Source of the DNA: Pseudomonas sp. S30
Lineage (GTDB): Bacteria > Pseudomonadota > Gammaproteobacteria > Pseudomonadales > Pseudomonadaceae
Assembly: GCF_016518545.1 (NCBI RefSeq)
Contig: NZ_JACVTO010000013.1
Location: forward strand, 62,001 to 126,000
Direction of reading: 5' to 3'
DNA length: 64,000 nt
A model generated the notes under the pieces. That model ran no database searches. It worked only from the letters and a program-made list of their open reading frames with translations, and was not told the origin of the DNA. Every line of letters starts with the position of its first letter. Positions within the stretch are counted from its first letter, which is position 1. The position numbers and the translations under genes are program-made. This document shows, in pieces, positions 27,928-38,667 of the stretch.

Positions 27928-29382
27928 TCAGCCCCTGGGGGCCTGCACCGACGCTTGCTGGTTGGCCTGCCCGGTACGCTCGTACCAGCCGCCGCCGAGG
28001 GCCTTGTACAGGTTGACCTCGCTGGTCAGCTGCGACAGGCGATCGCCGATCAGCGACTGCTGGGCGCTGAACAGGTTGCGCTGGGCGTCGAGGAAGGTCA
28101 GGTTGCTGTCGATGCCGATCCGGTAGCGACGTTCTGCCAGGCGGTAGTAGTCCTGGTTGGCGGCCACCAGGTCGCGCTGGGCCTGCAACTGCTCTTCGAA
28201 GGTCTTGCGCGCGGTCAGGCCGTCGGCCACTTCCTGGAAGGCGGTCTGGATGCTCTTCTCGTACTTGGCCACGTTGATATCCTTCTGGATCTTGGCGTAG
28301 TCGAGACTGGCGCGCAGGCTGCCGGCATTGAAGATCGGCAGGTTGATCTGCGGCTGGAACAGCCAGGTGCCCGAGCCACCCTTGAACAGGCTGCCCATGT
28401 CGGAGCTCAGGGCCCCGGCATTGGCGGTCAGGCTGATGCTCGGGAAGAACGCTGCGCGGGCGGCGCCGATGTTGGCATTGGCGGCCTTGAGCTGATGTTC
28501 GGCTTCAAGAATGTCCGGACGACGTTGCAGCAGGTCGGACGGCAGCCCCGCCGGTACCTGGGCCAGCTGGTCGGCATCGAGCTCGAGCGGCGTCGGCAGG
28601 TTGCTCGGTACGCCCGTGCCCAGCAGCACGGTGAGGCTGTTGAGGTCTTGCGCCACCAGGCGTTGGTACTGCGACAGCTTGACCCGAGCGCCTTCGACCG
28701 AGGTACGGGCCTGGCTCAGGTCGAGCGCCGAGGAAACGCCGACCTCGTTGCTGCGTCGGGTCAGGTTGAAGCTTTCCTCGTAGTTCTTCAGGGTGTCTTC
28801 GGTCAGCGCCAGCAAGGCCTTGTCGGCCTGCCAGGTGTAGTAGGCGTTGGCGACGCTGGCTACCAGGCTGATCTGCGTGGAGCGGCGCGCCTCTTCGCTG
28901 GACAGGTAGGTTTCCAGCGCCTGCTCGCTGAGGCTGCGCACTCGGCCGAACAGGTCCAGCTCATAGGCGCTGACCCCGAGGGTGGCCGAATACTGGCTGG
29001 TGATGCTCGAGTTGCCGGTCTGCGACGCGTTCTCCGAGACCCGCTGGCGGCTGCCGCTACCAGTGGCGCTCACGGCCGGGAACAGGTCGGCACGCTGGAT
29101 GCGATACTGCGCGCGGTAGGCGTCGATGTTCAGCGCGGCCACGCGCAGGTCGCGGTTGTTGACCAGCGCGGTCTGGATCAACTGTTGCAGCGCAGGGTCG
29201 TTGAAGAATTGCCGCCAGCCTTGCTCGGCCGCCGCCACGTTGGCCGACTCGGCAGGCGAGTAGGCCGGGCCTTGCGGCCATTGGGCGGGCACCGGAGCGT
29301 CCGGGGTCTTGTAGTCGGGGATCAGCGAACAGCCGCCGAGAATGAACGCGGTGACGGTCAGGGACAGTAAAGACTTGGTCAT
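27928..29382 (-). CDS. ttgC: Outer-membrane channel of the TtgABC efflux pump
   Basis: 484 residues, TolC/OprM-type lipoprotein. The signal peptide ends in the lipobox LGGC (Cys about 17), and two outer-membrane-efflux repeats follow, with long coiled-coil helices. It exports antibiotics, toluene and other solvents delivered by TtgB and TtgA. ATG 29382 overlaps the ttgB stop by 4 bases (ATGA). It ends with a low-complexity tail ([10 protein letters not shown]) and the terminator at 27886-27908. Confidence 0.95.
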   Translation of the reverse strand: MTKSLLSLTVTAFILGGCSLIPDYKTPDAPVPAQWPQGPAYSPAESANVAAAEQGWRQFFNDPALQQLIQTALVNNRDLRVAALNIDAYRAQYRIQRADLFPAVSATGSGSRQRVSENASQTGNSSITSQYSATLGVSAYELDLFGRVRSLSEQALETYLSSEEARRSTQISLVASVANAYYTWQADKALLALTEDTLKNYEESFNLTRRSNEVGVSSALDLSQARTSVEGARVKLSQYQRLVAQDLNSLTVLLGTGVPSNLPTPLELDADQLAQVPAGLPSDLLQRRPDILEAEHQLKAANANIGAARAAFFPSISLTANAGALSSDMGSLFKGGSGTWLFQPQINLPIFNAGSLRASLDYAKIQKDINVAKYEKSIQTAFQEVADGLTARKTFEEQLQAQRDLVAANQDYYRLAERRYRIGIDSNLTFLDAQRNLFSAQQSLIGDRLSQLTSEVNLYKALGGGWYERTGQANQQASVQAPRG

Positions 29383-32300
29383 TGCCCAGCCTCGTTACGT
29401 GGGGTTTCGGAAGGGGTCTCGGGTTCCTTGCTGCCGAACAGCGACGACACGGCGACGAAGAACAGCGGTACCCAGAAGATAGCCAGAATAGTCGCACTGA
29501 TCATGCCGCCGATCACGCCCGTACCGATGGCGTGCTGGCTGCCCGAGCCGGCACCGCTGGCGATGGTCAACGGCACCACGCCCAGGATGAACGCCAGCGA
29601 GGTCATGATGATCGGGCGCAGACGCATGCGGCAGGCCTCGATCGCGGCGTCGTACAGGCTCTTGCCCTGTTCGTGCAGCTCCTTGGCGAACTCGACGATC
29701 AGAATGGCGTTCTTCGCCGCCAGGCCGATGGTGGTCAACAGGCCGACCAGGAAGTACACGTCGTTGGACAGTCCGCGCAGGCTTGCCGCGATCAGCGCAC
29801 CGATGATGCCCAGCGGCACTACCAGCACCACGGCGATCGGGATCGACCAGCTTTCGTACAACGCTGCCAGGCAGAGGAACACGAACAGCAGCGACAGGGC
29901 GAACAGCGCCGGCATCTGCGAGCCGGACAGCTTCTCTTCGTACGACATGCCGGTCCAGGCGAAACCGATCCCCGACGGCAGTTCGCCGGCGATGCGCTCG
30001 ACCTCGGCCATGGCCTCGCCGGTGCTGTAGCCCGGTGCCGGGGCGCCGAGGATTTCCATCGCTTCCACACCGTTGTAGCGCGAGAGCTTGGGCGAGCCAT
30101 AGGTCCATTCGCCGGTGGCGAAGGAAGAGAACGGCACCATCTCGCCAGCACCGTTGCGTACGTACCACTTCTGCAGGTCTTCAGGGCTCATCCGGGCATT
30201 GGCTTCACCCTGGATGTACACCTTCTTGACCCGACCGCGGTCGATGAAGTCGTTGACGTAGCTGCCGCCCAGCGCGATCGACAGGGTGTTGTTGATGTCC
30301 GAGATGGTCACGCCCAGGGCGCTGGCACGCTCGTCGTCGACGGTGAGCTGGTACTGCGGCTCGTCGTTCAGGCCGTTGGGACGCACGCCCGCCAGTACCT
30401 TGCTCTGCGCCGCCTTGGCGAGGAACTCGTTGCGCGCTTCCATCAGCTTCTCGTGGCCCACACCGGCGCGATCCTGGAGGAACACGTCGAAGCCGGTGGC
30501 GTTGCCCAGTTCGAGCACTGCCGGAGGCGCGAAGGCGAACACCATCGCGTCGCGGAAACTGAAGAAGTGTTGCTGGGCACGCTGGGCCAGGCCGAACACG
30601 CTGTTTTCCGCGCTGCGCTCACCCCAGGGCTTGAGCATGATGAAGGCCATGCCCGAGCTCTGGCCGCGACCGGCGAAGTTGAAGCCGGTGACGGTGAACA
30701 CCGACGACACGGTGTCGGCTTCGTCCTTGAGCAGGTACTCGCGCATCTGGTCGACCACCGACTGGGTGCGCTCGGCACTGGAGCCGGCCGGTGTCTGTAC
30801 CTGGGCGAACAGCACGCCCTGGTCCTCTTCGGGCAGGAACGCGGTGGGGATGCGGGTGAACAGCCAGATCATGCCGACCACGATCAGCGCATAGGCCAGC
30901 AGGAACGGGATCTTGTTGCGCAGGATAGCGCCCACGCTGCGTTCGTAGCCCTCGACGCTGCGGTCGAAATTGCGGTTGAACCAGCGGAAGAATCCGCCCT
31001 TGCCGGCGTGATGCTCGCCTTTTTTCAGCGGCTTGAGCATGGTCGCGCACAGCGCCGGGGTGAACACCAGCGCCACCAGTACCGACAGGCCCATGGCCGA
31101 GACGATGGTGATGGAGAACTGGCGATAGATCACGCCGGTGGAGCCGCCGAAGAAGGCCATCGGCAACAGCACCGCCGACAGCACCAGGGCGATGCCCACC
31201 AGGGCGCCCTGGATCTGCCCCATGGACCGTTTGGTCGCCTCCTTGGGCGGCAGCCCTTCCTCGGACATCACCCGCTCGACGTTCTCCACCACGACGATGG
31301 CGTCGTCCACCAGCAAGCCGATGGCCAGGACCATGGCGAACATGGTCAGGGTGTTGATGTTGAAGCCGGCCGCCGCGAGGATGCCGAAGGTGCCGAGCAG
31401 CACCACCGGTACGGTCATGGTGGTGATGATGGTGGCGCGGAAGTTCTGCAGGAACAGGTACATCACCAGGAACACCAGCACCACGGCTTCGATCAGCGTA
31501 TGGATCACGCCGCTGATCGATTCGGTGACCACGGGGGTGGTGTCGTACGGGAACACCGCCTTCACGCCCGGCGGGAAGAACGGCTCCAGGTCCTTGACGG
31601 TCTGGCGGACCGCCTTGGCGGTCTCCAGCGCGTTGGCGCCGGTGGCCAGCTTGAGCGCCATGCCCGAGGCCGGTTTGCCGTTGAACTGTGCGCTGACCGA
31701 GTAGTTCTCGCCGCCCAGGCCGACCTTGGCGACGTCCTTGATGCGCACCTGGGAGCCGTCGCGGTTGACCTTGAGCAGAATGTTCTCGAACTGCTCGGCG
31801 GTCTGCAGCCGGGTCTTGCCGATGATGGTGGCGTTGAGCTGGGTGCCGGGCATGGCCGGCAGGCCGCCGAGCTGGCCGGACGAGACCTGCACGTTCTGCG
31901 CGGTGATGGCGGTGCGCACATCGACCGGGGTCAGCTGGAACTTGTTGAGCTTGGCCGGATCGAGCCAGATGCGCATGGCGTACTGCGCACCGAAGACCTG
32001 GAAGTCACCGACACCGGCCGTACGCGAGATCGGGTCCTGCATGTTGGACACGATGTAGTTGGCCAGGTCGTCCTTGGTCTGGCTGCCGTCTTCGGACACC
32101 AGACCGATCACCAGCAGGAAGTTCTTCACCGCCTTGGTCACGCGGATACCCTGTTGCTGCACTTCCTGCGGAAGCAGGGGCGTGGCCAGGTTGAGCTTGT
32201 TCTGCACCTGCACCTGCGCGGTGTCGGGGTTGGTGCCCTGCTCGAAGGTGGCGGTGATGGTCATGCTGCCGTCGGAGTTGCTCTCCGAGGACACATAACG

Positions 32301-32525
32301 CAGGTTGTCGATACCATTGAGCTGCTGCTCGATGACCTGCACCACGGTGTCCTGCACGGTCTGCGCCGAGGCGCCCGGGTAGGTCACGGCGATGGCGATG
32401 GCCGGTGGTGCGATGCTGGGGTACTGGCTGATGGGCAGACGCAGGATGGACAGCGCCCCCACCAGCATGATCACCAGTGCGATCACCCAGGCGAAGATCG
32501 GGCGATCGATAAAGAACTTCGACAT
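29379..32525 (-). CDS. ttgB: RND inner-membrane pump of the TtgABC system
   Basis: 1048 residues, the standard HAE1 RND length. Twelve membrane helices and two large periplasmic loops; the proton-relay Asp pair is visible in helix 4 as [15 protein letters not shown]. It is close to MexB/TtgB. It binds hydrophobic drugs, flavonoids and solvents from the periplasm or membrane and passes them to TtgC. The start is 3 bases after the ttgA stop, and the stop overlaps ttgC. Transcribed with ttgA from the TtgR-controlled promoter. Confidence 0.97.
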   Translation of the reverse strand: MSKFFIDRPIFAWVIALVIMLVGALSILRLPISQYPSIAPPAIAIAVTYPGASAQTVQDTVVQVIEQQLNGIDNLRYVSSESNSDGSMTITATFEQGTNPDTAQVQVQNKLNLATPLLPQEVQQQGIRVTKAVKNFLLVIGLVSEDGSQTKDDLANYIVSNMQDPISRTAGVGDFQVFGAQYAMRIWLDPAKLNKFQLTPVDVRTAITAQNVQVSSGQLGGLPAMPGTQLNATIIGKTRLQTAEQFENILLKVNRDGSQVRIKDVAKVGLGGENYSVSAQFNGKPASGMALKLATGANALETAKAVRQTVKDLEPFFPPGVKAVFPYDTTPVVTESISGVIHTLIEAVVLVFLVMYLFLQNFRATIITTMTVPVVLLGTFGILAAAGFNINTLTMFAMVLAIGLLVDDAIVVVENVERVMSEEGLPPKEATKRSMGQIQGALVGIALVLSAVLLPMAFFGGSTGVIYRQFSITIVSAMGLSVLVALVFTPALCATMLKPLKKGEHHAGKGGFFRWFNRNFDRSVEGYERSVGAILRNKIPFLLAYALIVVGMIWLFTRIPTAFLPEEDQGVLFAQVQTPAGSSAERTQSVVDQMREYLLKDEADTVSSVFTVTGFNFAGRGQSSGMAFIMLKPWGERSAENSVFGLAQRAQQHFFSFRDAMVFAFAPPAVLELGNATGFDVFLQDRAGVGHEKLMEARNEFLAKAAQSKVLAGVRPNGLNDEPQYQLTVDDERASALGVTISDINNTLSIALGGSYVNDFIDRGRVKKVYIQGEANARMSPEDLQKWYVRNGAGEMVPFSSFATGEWTYGSPKLSRYNGVEAMEILGAPAPGYSTGEAMAEVERIAGELPSGIGFAWTGMSYEEKLSGSQMPALFALSLLFVFLCLAALYESWSIPIAVVLVVPLGIIGALIAASLRGLSNDVYFLVGLLTTIGLAAKNAILIVEFAKELHEQGKSLYDAAIEACRMRLRPIIMTSLAFILGVVPLTIASGAGSGSQHAIGTGVIGGMISATILAIFWVPLFFVAVSSLFGSKEPETPSETPRNEAGQ

Positions 32526-32528
32526 TGC

Positions 32529-33719
32529 TTACTCCCCTTTGCCGTCGGCGCTGGCCTGGCTGGCCTGGCCGGCTTGACCGGACTGACCCGCTTGACCGGT
32601 CTGGCCGGCGTCGGCCCCGGACTTGACGTTCTTCGCCTCGGCGACCTTGACCTCGACACCCGGACGGACGAACTGCAACCCTTCGGTGATCAGACGATCG
32701 CCGGCTTTCAGGCCATCCTCGATCAGCCAGTCGTTGCCCAAGGTGCGGTCGGCCTTCAGGTTGCGCAGTTCGACCTTGTTTTCCTGGTTGACCACCAGCG
32801 CCGTGGGCTGGCCCTTGAGGTCACGGGTCACGCCCTGCTGGGGAGCCAGAATGGCGTTCTGGGCGACGCCAGCCTGCAGCCGTGCGTGGACGAACATGCC
32901 CGGCAGCAAGGTGTGGTCGGGGTTGGGGAAGACCGCGCGCAGGGTCACCGAGCCGGTGGTCTCGTCCACGGCCACTTCGGAGAACTCCAGACGACCTTCC
33001 TGCTTGAGCAGGCTGCCGTCTTCGAGCACCAGCTTGACCATGGCGGCATTGTCGCCGGCCCGTTGCAGGCGGCCGCTTTCCAGGTCGCGGCGCAGTTTGA
33101 GCAGTTCGGCGGTGGACTGGGTGACGTCGACGTAGATCGGGTCGAGCTGCTGGATGGTGGCCATCGCGTTGCTCTGGCCATTGCTCACCAAGGCACCTTC
33201 GGTGACGGCCGAGCGACCGATGCGACCGCTGATGGGCGCCAGCACCTTGGTGTAGCGCAGGTCGATCTGGGCGCTCTTGAGGGTCGCCTCGGCCTGCAGG
33301 CGCTTGGCATTGGCATCGTCGTACTCCTGCCGGGACACCGCCTGCTCGTCGATCAGCTGCTTGTAGCGATCAGCCAGCGAGCGGGTGGCTTGCAGGTTGG
33401 CCTGGGCATTGCCCAGGGTCGCCTCGTACACCGACGGGTCGATCTGGTAGAGCTGCTGCCCTTCCTTGACGTCGCTGCCTTCCTTGAACAGGCGCTTGAG
33501 AATGATGCCATTGACCTGAGGCCTGACCTCGGCCACGCGGAAGGCGCTGGTGCGCCCCGGCAGTTCCGAGGTCAAGGTGAAGGCTTGGGGCTGCAAGGTG
33601 ACGACGCCGACCTGAGGCGCCTGCGCGGCAGGTGCGGCCTCTTCTTTCTTGCAGCCACTGAGCAGGGTGGCCAGGGCGACGGCGGATACCAGGGCGGTAA
33701 CGGCTGGCTTGAAGTGCAT
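32529..33719 (-). CDS. ttgA: Periplasmic adaptor lipoprotein of the TtgABC pump
   Basis: 396 residues from ATG 33719 (MHFKPAVTALVS). A signal peptide with lipobox LLSGC is followed by a lipoyl/coiled-coil hairpin and beta-barrel domains as in MexA. A 12-codon upstream extension in frame lacks signal-peptide character and is rejected. The C-terminus is odd: a run of short Gly-Gln-Ala/Ser repeats after the conserved domain makes the protein a little longer than typical family members. First gene of ttgABC, divergent from ttgR. Confidence 0.95.
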   Translation of the reverse strand: MHFKPAVTALVSAVALATLLSGCKKEEAAPAAQAPQVGVVTLQPQAFTLTSELPGRTSAFRVAEVRPQVNGIILKRLFKEGSDVKEGQQLYQIDPSVYEATLGNAQANLQATRSLADRYKQLIDEQAVSRQEYDDANAKRLQAEATLKSAQIDLRYTKVLAPISGRIGRSAVTEGALVSNGQSNAMATIQQLDPIYVDVTQSTAELLKLRRDLESGRLQRAGDNAAMVKLVLEDGSLLKQEGRLEFSEVAVDETTGSVTLRAVFPNPDHTLLPGMFVHARLQAGVAQNAILAPQQGVTRDLKGQPTALVVNQENKVELRNLKADRTLGNDWLIEDGLKAGDRLITEGLQFVRPGVEVKVAEAKNVKSGADAGQTGQAGQSGQAGQASQASADGKGE

Positions 33720-33814
33720 GAGGATCCTCGGGTCGCTGGAGCAGGGGGAGCTCAAGGGTAATGGAAGAGTTGTGTCAGAAAAAACGCTATTCGGTGGATT
33801 AGTAGCTCACTAAC

Positions 33815-33848
33815 GAATATACTTACATTCATGGTTGTTTGTAAATAC
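33815..33848. promoter_or_regulatory. TtgR operator in the ttgA-ttgR divergent promoter
   Basis: The 34 bases include ACTTACATTCATGGTTGTTT and the end GTAAATAC, which match the TtgR operator of P. putida as I remember it (published on the other strand). TtgR bound here represses both ttgABC and its own gene until an effector such as a flavonoid, chloramphenicol or solvent releases it. Confidence 0.9.
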
Positions 33849-33970
33849 CGGATAGTGGTAACAAGCTACTACCGTGAAACGAGATTAATGCCCCCGGGAC
33901 CTGCTCTGCAGAAGCGTGCCCGGACCGACCCGCGCGCCCTGCGTGCGGCTTCTGATGAGGTAGAGCTGCC

Positions 33971-34603
33971 ATGGTCCGTCGTACCAAAGAAGAAGCCCAG
34001 GAAACCCGCGCCCTGATCATCGAGGCAGCGGAGCGGGCCTTCTACAAGCGCGGGGTCGCCCGAACCACGCTGGCCGATATCGCCGAGATCGCGGGCGTCA
34101 CCCGTGGTGCCATCTACTGGCACTTCAGCAACAAGGCCGAGCTGGTCGAGGCCCTGCTCGACAGGCTGCACGAAACCCACGACCATCTGGCGCGTGCCGG
34201 TGAGAGCGAGGACGAACCCGACCCACTGGGCTGCATGCGCAAGCTGTTGGTGCAGGTGTTCAACGAACTGGTGCTCGACCCGCGGACTCGGCGTATCAAT
34301 GAAATCCTGCATCACAAGTGCGAGTTCACCGACGAGATGTGTGAGATTCGCGAGCAGCGCCAGGGTGCCGTGGTCGAATGCCACGAGGGCATTGCCCGCA
34401 CCCTGGCCAATGCCAGCCGGCGCGGGCAGTTGCCCGGCGATCTGGACACCGAGCGCGCGGCAGTCGCCATTTATGCCTACATCGATGGCGTCATCGGGCG
34501 CTGGCTGCTGCTCCCCAACAGCTTCGACCTGCTCAGCGAAGCGCAGAAGTGGGTCGATACCGGGCTGGATATGCTGCGCTTGAGCCCCGCCCTGCGCAAT
34601 TAG
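33971..34603 (+). CDS. ttgR: TetR-family repressor of ttgABC
   Basis: 210 residues, exactly the length known for TtgR. N-terminal helix-turn-helix (residues about 10-56, [23 protein letters not shown]) and a C-terminal ligand pocket that binds plant phenolics and antibiotics. ATG 33971 is followed by [12 protein letters not shown] as in P. putida. Divergent from ttgA with the operator between them. Its nearness to the pca genes means aromatic catabolism and aromatic export sit side by side. Confidence 0.97.
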   Translation: MVRRTKEEAQETRALIIEAAERAFYKRGVARTTLADIAEIAGVTRGAIYWHFSNKAELVEALLDRLHETHDHLARAGESEDEPDPLGCMRKLLVQVFNELVLDPRTRRINEILHHKCEFTDEMCEIREQRQGAVVECHEGIARTLANASRRGQLPGDLDTERAAVAIYAYIDGVIGRWLLLPNSFDLLSEAQKWVDTGLDMLRLSPALRN

Positions 34604-34675
34604 CATTTTGTGAAGCTTTGTGAGGAAGTCTTTCCAGCACCGATTAACTGATCATTAAGGCGCAACCGGCGCCGA

Positions 34676-36127
34676 TCAATGCCCGCGCAGTTGCCGGTCC
34701 GGCAGCGCCAGCGCCGCGACCAGTCCCAACACGGCGACCCCGGCACTGGCGAGCAGCAGGTCGGTGAAGGCCTGCATCAGGTGCGCCTGACCCGCCGGGT
34801 CGCCGTGTCCGCCTTGCAGGCTGCCGAGCAAGGGGTTGCCGACGCCCGCCAGGCCTCCGTCGTGCAGTAGGGCCAGGAGCAGGCTGGACATGCAGGCCAC
34901 GCCCATCGCGCCGCCCAGCGAGCGAAACAGGTTGGTGGTACTGGTGGCCACGCCAATGTCCTCGATGCCCACTGCGCTCTGCGTGCCCACCAGCGAGGTC
35001 GGGAACTGCAAGCCGCCGGCGATGCCGGTCAGCAGCATGAACAGTGCGCTCCAGCCGATCGACTGTGGCTCGGTCAAGGCCATGCCGATGATCGCCAGGG
35101 GCATGAGCAAGGCGCCGGCGAGGATCTGCGGTTTGTAGCGGCCGGTCAGGGTGGTCAATCGTCCACCGCTGAACGCCCCGATGGGCAGCCCCATGGCCAG
35201 CGGCAGCAGGTGCAGGGCCGCGCTGTCCGCCCCGGCCCCGGTGATGCTCTGCAGGCGCAGTGGCATGAGCATGGTCAGTGAGATCGACTGGAAGCTGGCG
35301 AAGAAGATCACGCACCAGCACAGTACCGCGACGCGGTTGCCGAACAGTTCCAACGGCAGCAGCGGCTCGGCGCAGCGTCGTTCGTGGGCCACGAACGCGG
35401 CCAGGCCCAGCGAGGCGCAGGCGAACAGGACGACGACCGGTGTCGCGGTCCAGGCTTGACCTTGCCCCACCAGCGTGATGCCCAGCAGCAGGCTGCCCAG
35501 GCCGAGGGTGAGCAGCACCGCGCCGAGCACGTCCACCCGGGCCTGCCGTCGTTTGACCGATAGGCCCGACAGCGCGCGGCGAATCACCCACCAGGCGCAC
35601 AACCCCAGCGGCAGGTTGATCCAGAACACCCAGCGCCAGGACAGGTAGGCGGTGAGCCAGCCGCCCAGCACGGGCCCGGCGACACTGGCCAAGGCATACA
35701 TGCTGCTGAAATAGCCCTGGTAGCGGCCGCGTTCGCGGGGCGGCACGAAGTCGCCGATGATCGCCTGGCTGACCGAGACCATGCCACCGGCGCCGATGCC
35801 TTGCACCACACGCGCCAGCACCAGCTGTTCCATGTTCTGCGCCAGCGCACAGCCGATCGAGGCCAGGGTGAACAGGGCGGTGCCGGTCAGTATCATCCGG
35901 CGCCGGCCGTAGAGGTCGCCGAGCTTGCCGTAGATGGGCACCGCTACGGTCATCGCCACCATGTACCCGGAGATGACCCAGGCAAGCAGCCCGACGTCAT
36001 TGAACTGCGCCGAGATGGCTGGCAGCGAGACCGCGACGATGGTCTGGTCGAGGGCTCCGAGCAGGATCGCCAGCATCAGCGCGGTGAGCACGCTGCGCAG
36101 GACGGCAGGAGGCAGGGCGGCGGTCAC
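34676..36127 (-). CDS. EmrB/QacA-type (DHA2, 14-TMS) drug exporter
   Basis: 483 residues with about fourteen hydrophobic segments. Motif D1 near the N-terminus reads ALDQTIVAVSLPAI and motif A reads GKLGDLYGRRR, both typical of DHA2 proton antiporters. It should expel cationic or lipophilic drugs across the inner membrane. It stands alone: no EmrA-type adaptor or adjacent regulator gene is found, though a partly palindromic TTAGGTAGCTTCCTA segment near 36225 in its promoter could be an operator. Substrate unknown. Confidence 0.88.
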   Translation of the reverse strand: MTAALPPAVLRSVLTALMLAILLGALDQTIVAVSLPAISAQFNDVGLLAWVISGYMVAMTVAVPIYGKLGDLYGRRRMILTGTALFTLASIGCALAQNMEQLVLARVVQGIGAGGMVSVSQAIIGDFVPPRERGRYQGYFSSMYALASVAGPVLGGWLTAYLSWRWVFWINLPLGLCAWWVIRRALSGLSVKRRQARVDVLGAVLLTLGLGSLLLGITLVGQGQAWTATPVVVLFACASLGLAAFVAHERRCAEPLLPLELFGNRVAVLCWCVIFFASFQSISLTMLMPLRLQSITGAGADSAALHLLPLAMGLPIGAFSGGRLTTLTGRYKPQILAGALLMPLAIIGMALTEPQSIGWSALFMLLTGIAGGLQFPTSLVGTQSAVGIEDIGVATSTTNLFRSLGGAMGVACMSSLLLALLHDGGLAGVGNPLLGSLQGGHGDPAGQAHLMQAFTDLLLASAGVAVLGLVAALALPDRQLRGH

Positions 36128-36510
36128 GGGTCACACCTTGTGTTCAGGTCGGGAAAGGGACGCCGGCACGGGTCGTGGAGACCGCTTCGTCATGGCCGGC
36201 AGACACCACAGTGTAACCTGAGTTAGGTAGCTTCCTATGTACCAACTGCATCGCCTATGCACGATCGGCATAATGGCTTTCATCCGCAGGGGTATAGCTG
36301 CGTGATATTGTGGCCGATCATAGCAGCCGAAATACACTGGTTTGCACCCATTTGGTGCATGTTGATCCAGTTTTCCGCATCGCTGTAATCCCATGCCATC
36401 AATTCCACTCTCTGCATGCAACCGGTCATTCTTCCGATGCAGGCAGGGCGTTTCGAGTCAGGGGTCGGTAGTCAGCCAGTTCCAGTTTTCCTCTTACATG
36501 CGGAGTGACC
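36128..36510. other. Divergent promoter region (exporter / oxaloacetate decarboxylase)
   Basis: 383 bases with no convincing gene. It contains a palindrome-like TTAGGTAGCTTCCTA near 36225 and the NtrC-consensus palindrome at 36343-36359. It is visibly more AT-rich than its flanks. GGAG at 36502-36505 is the ribosome site of the downstream gene. Confidence 0.5.
36343..36359. promoter_or_regulatory. NtrC-consensus palindrome
   Basis: TGCACC, five bases (CATTT), GGTGCA: an exact match to the enterobacterial NtrC site pattern TGCACC-N5-GGTGCA. It lies 152 bases before the oxaloacetate decarboxylase start and 216 before the exporter start. I could not find a clear sigma-54 promoter (GG-N10-GC with good flanks) in the gap, so function is uncertain. 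Confidence 0.5.
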
Positions 36511-37380
36511 ATGCCCAAGGCGTCCCACCAAGATCTGCGTTTTGCCTTCCGTGACCTGCTCGCTTCAGGTTCGTGCTTCCACACTGCGTCGGTGTTCGAC
36601 CCGATGTCGGCGCGCATCGCCGCCGACCTTGGCTTCGAGGTAGGCATCCTGGGCGGTTCGGTAGCCTCTCTGCAAGTATTGGCCGCGCCCGATTTCGCCC
36701 TGATCACCTTGAGCGAATTCGTGGAGCAGGCCACCCGCATCGGTCGGGTCGCGCAACTGCCGGTGCTGGCAGACGCCGATCACGGCTACGGCAACGCTTT
36801 GAACGTGATGCGCACGGTCACCGAGCTGGAACGTGCCGGTGTCGCCGCGCTGACCATCGAGGACACCCTGCTTCCTGCCCAGTTCGGGCGCAAGTCCACC
36901 GACCTGATCTCGGTGGAAGAGGGCGTGGGCAAGATCCGCGCGGCGATCGAGGCGCGGGTCGATGCCTCGCTGTCGATCATCGCCCGCACCAACGCTGGGG
37001 TGCTCAGCACCGAAGAGATCATCGTGCGCACCCAGAGCTATCAGAAAGCCGGTGCCGACGGCATCTGCATGGTGGGCGTGAAGGATTTCGAGCAACTGGA
37101 GCAGATCAGCGAGCATCTCACCGTGCCGCTGATGCTGGTGAGCTATGGCAACCCGAACCTGCGGGACGACCAACGCCTGGCAAGCCTCGGGGTACGGATC
37201 GTGGTCGACGGCCATGCGGCCTATTTCGCGGCGATCAAGGCCACCTACGACTGCCTGCGCCTGCAGCGTGGCCAGCAGAACAAGTCCGAGAGCCTGAGCG
37301 CCACGGAACTCTCGCACACCTACACCCAGCCCGAGGATTACATCCGCTGGGCCAAGGAATACATGAGCGTCGACGAATGA
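36511..37380 (+). CDS. Oxaloacetate decarboxylase (PEP mutase/isocitrate lyase superfamily)
   Basis: 289 residues, the same length as P. aeruginosa PA4872, which I recall as a structurally solved oxaloacetate decarboxylase. The sequence [20 protein letters not shown] and the metal-site region [13 protein letters not shown] are shared with that protein. It should convert oxaloacetate to pyruvate and CO2 with a divalent metal, in the cytoplasm. ATG 36511 has GGAG five bases upstream; a GTG two codons earlier is less likely. Related enzymes were once annotated carboxyphosphonoenolpyruvate mutase, a less likely function here. Confidence 0.88.
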   Translation: MPKASHQDLRFAFRDLLASGSCFHTASVFDPMSARIAADLGFEVGILGGSVASLQVLAAPDFALITLSEFVEQATRIGRVAQLPVLADADHGYGNALNVMRTVTELERAGVAALTIEDTLLPAQFGRKSTDLISVEEGVGKIRAAIEARVDASLSIIARTNAGVLSTEEIIVRTQSYQKAGADGICMVGVKDFEQLEQISEHLTVPLMLVSYGNPNLRDDQRLASLGVRIVVDGHAAYFAAIKATYDCLRLQRGQQNKSESLSATELSHTYTQPEDYIRWAKEYMSVDE

Positions 37381-37395
37381 GCGGCCCGCGCCGTT

Positions 37396-37569
37396 CTATC
37401 TGAGGGCGCTCAGCGTGGCGGTGTGCGGAACGCAGTGCGCGTGCTCGCACACGGCTGCGCTGGCGGGCTGGCTGCGCAGAAGTTCGGCCCGCCAGCAGGC
37501 CGAGGCATACAGCCCGGCCACGGCCAGCATGGCCAGGACGAGAACACAGCGTCTGGATCGAATGCCCAT
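37396..37569 (-). CDS. Small single-helix membrane or exported peptide
   Basis: 57 residues. One hydrophobic segment (CVLVLAMLAVAGLYASA, residues about 8-24) is followed by a short tail with two Cys-His pairs (VCEHAHCVPH). ATG 37569 is supported by a strong AGGAGG site 8 bases upstream. It ends 15 bases from the stop of the convergent decarboxylase gene. No family is recognised; the CEHAHC cluster could bind a metal or haem, but that is speculation. Confidence 0.5.
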   Translation of the reverse strand: MGIRSRRCVLVLAMLAVAGLYASACWRAELLRSQPASAAVCEHAHCVPHTATLSALR

Positions 37570-37654
37570 CGTGTCGACCTCCTGCAACGTTCACAGGTGC
37601 TATCTGCAAGCATAGGCCAGGCGCTGGCGAATGACGGACGAATATTGCCGGCAT

Positions 37655-38563
37655 TCAAGCCCGGTCGCCGTCCCACTGCGACGCGTCACCGAAGCGTTCG
37701 GCCAGAAAGTCCAGCATGCTGCGCAAGGTCGCCGGCATGTGCTTGCGCGAGGTGTACACGGCGTTGAGGTTCAGCACCCGCGGCTGCGCCTGGGGCAGTA
37801 CACTGACCAGCGCGCCGCTGCGCAGTGCGGCGGCCGCCTGGTAGGTCGGCAGCATGGCGATGCCGGCACCGGCCTCGGCAGCCTTCTGCAGGGTCAGGGC
37901 CTCGTTGGCGCTAATGGTCCCGCGCACTGGCACCGCCACCGGTTCGCCTGCTACTTCGAAGTGCCACAGGCTATGGCCGAAATAGGCATGAGTGAGGCAG
38001 TTGTGGGCGCTGAGCTCTTCCACGCGCTGGGGCACGCCATGCCGGCGCAGGTATTCGGGGCTGGCGCAGACCACCGAATGGCAGACCGTCAGACGCCGGG
38101 CGATGAGGTTGGGATCCAGGTCGTTGCTGGTACGGATCGCCAGGTCGATGCGCTCGTCGACCAGGTTGACCGTGCGGTCGAGCATCTGCATTTCCACCCT
38201 GACCCCAGGGTAGCGCTGCACGTACTCGGCCACGGCGTCGGCCAACTGCGCATAGCCGAACGAGGTGCTCACGCTGATGCGCAACTCGCCACGCGGCGCT
38301 TCGTCGGGCTGACGACCGGCACCCTGCAGTTCGCCCGCCAGCTCCAGCATCTGCCGACAGCGTGGCAGGGTCTCCTGGCCGGCAGCGGTCAGGCTCAGCT
38401 TGCGTGTGGTGCGCTGCATGAGGCGTGCGCCTATCCACTCCTCCAGTTCTGCCAGGTAGCGTGAGATCACCGGCCTGGACAGTCCCAGGTGATCCGCTGC
38501 GCCAGACTGGCTACCCAGGTCGACGACGGTGACGAAGACGCGCATGGCGGTGAGACGGTCCAT
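37655..38563 (-). CDS. LysR-family transcriptional regulator
   Basis: 302 residues. Winged HTH at residues 1-60 (MRVFVTVVDLGSQSGAADHLGLS) and a C-terminal effector-binding domain of the CrgA/DsdC-like type. It is divergent from the metallo-beta-lactamase-fold gene, with 104 bases between the starts, so it most likely regulates that gene and the oxidoreductase after it. No inducer can be proposed. Confidence 0.9.
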   Translation of the reverse strand: MDRLTAMRVFVTVVDLGSQSGAADHLGLSRPVISRYLAELEEWIGARLMQRTTRKLSLTAAGQETLPRCRQMLELAGELQGAGRQPDEAPRGELRISVSTSFGYAQLADAVAEYVQRYPGVRVEMQMLDRTVNLVDERIDLAIRTSNDLDPNLIARRLTVCHSVVCASPEYLRRHGVPQRVEELSAHNCLTHAYFGHSLWHFEVAGEPVAVPVRGTISANEALTLQKAAEAGAGIAMLPTYQAAAALRSGALVSVLPQAQPRVLNLNAVYTSRKHMPATLRSMLDFLAERFGDASQWDGDRA

Positions 38564-38667
38564 GATTTGCCCGATTCCAGAAACAAACTATGTAGCAGCA
38601 TCGCATTTTTTGTATCGATTCGGGCAACTAAGCTGGGCTCCATCGTTTCCGCCACAGGACCAGGCCC

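Noticed and set aside
29382..33761. A 1459-codon open frame on the plus strand antisense to ttgC, ttgB and ttgA
   Set aside because: High-GC codon bias leaves the opposite frame open; the product is His/Gln/Arg-rich low-complexity sequence with no domain, while the minus strand encodes three textbook pump proteins.
36360..36510. Sigma-54 promoter between the NtrC-like site and the decarboxylase gene
   Set aside because: No GG-N10-GC element with acceptable flanks was found on either strand.
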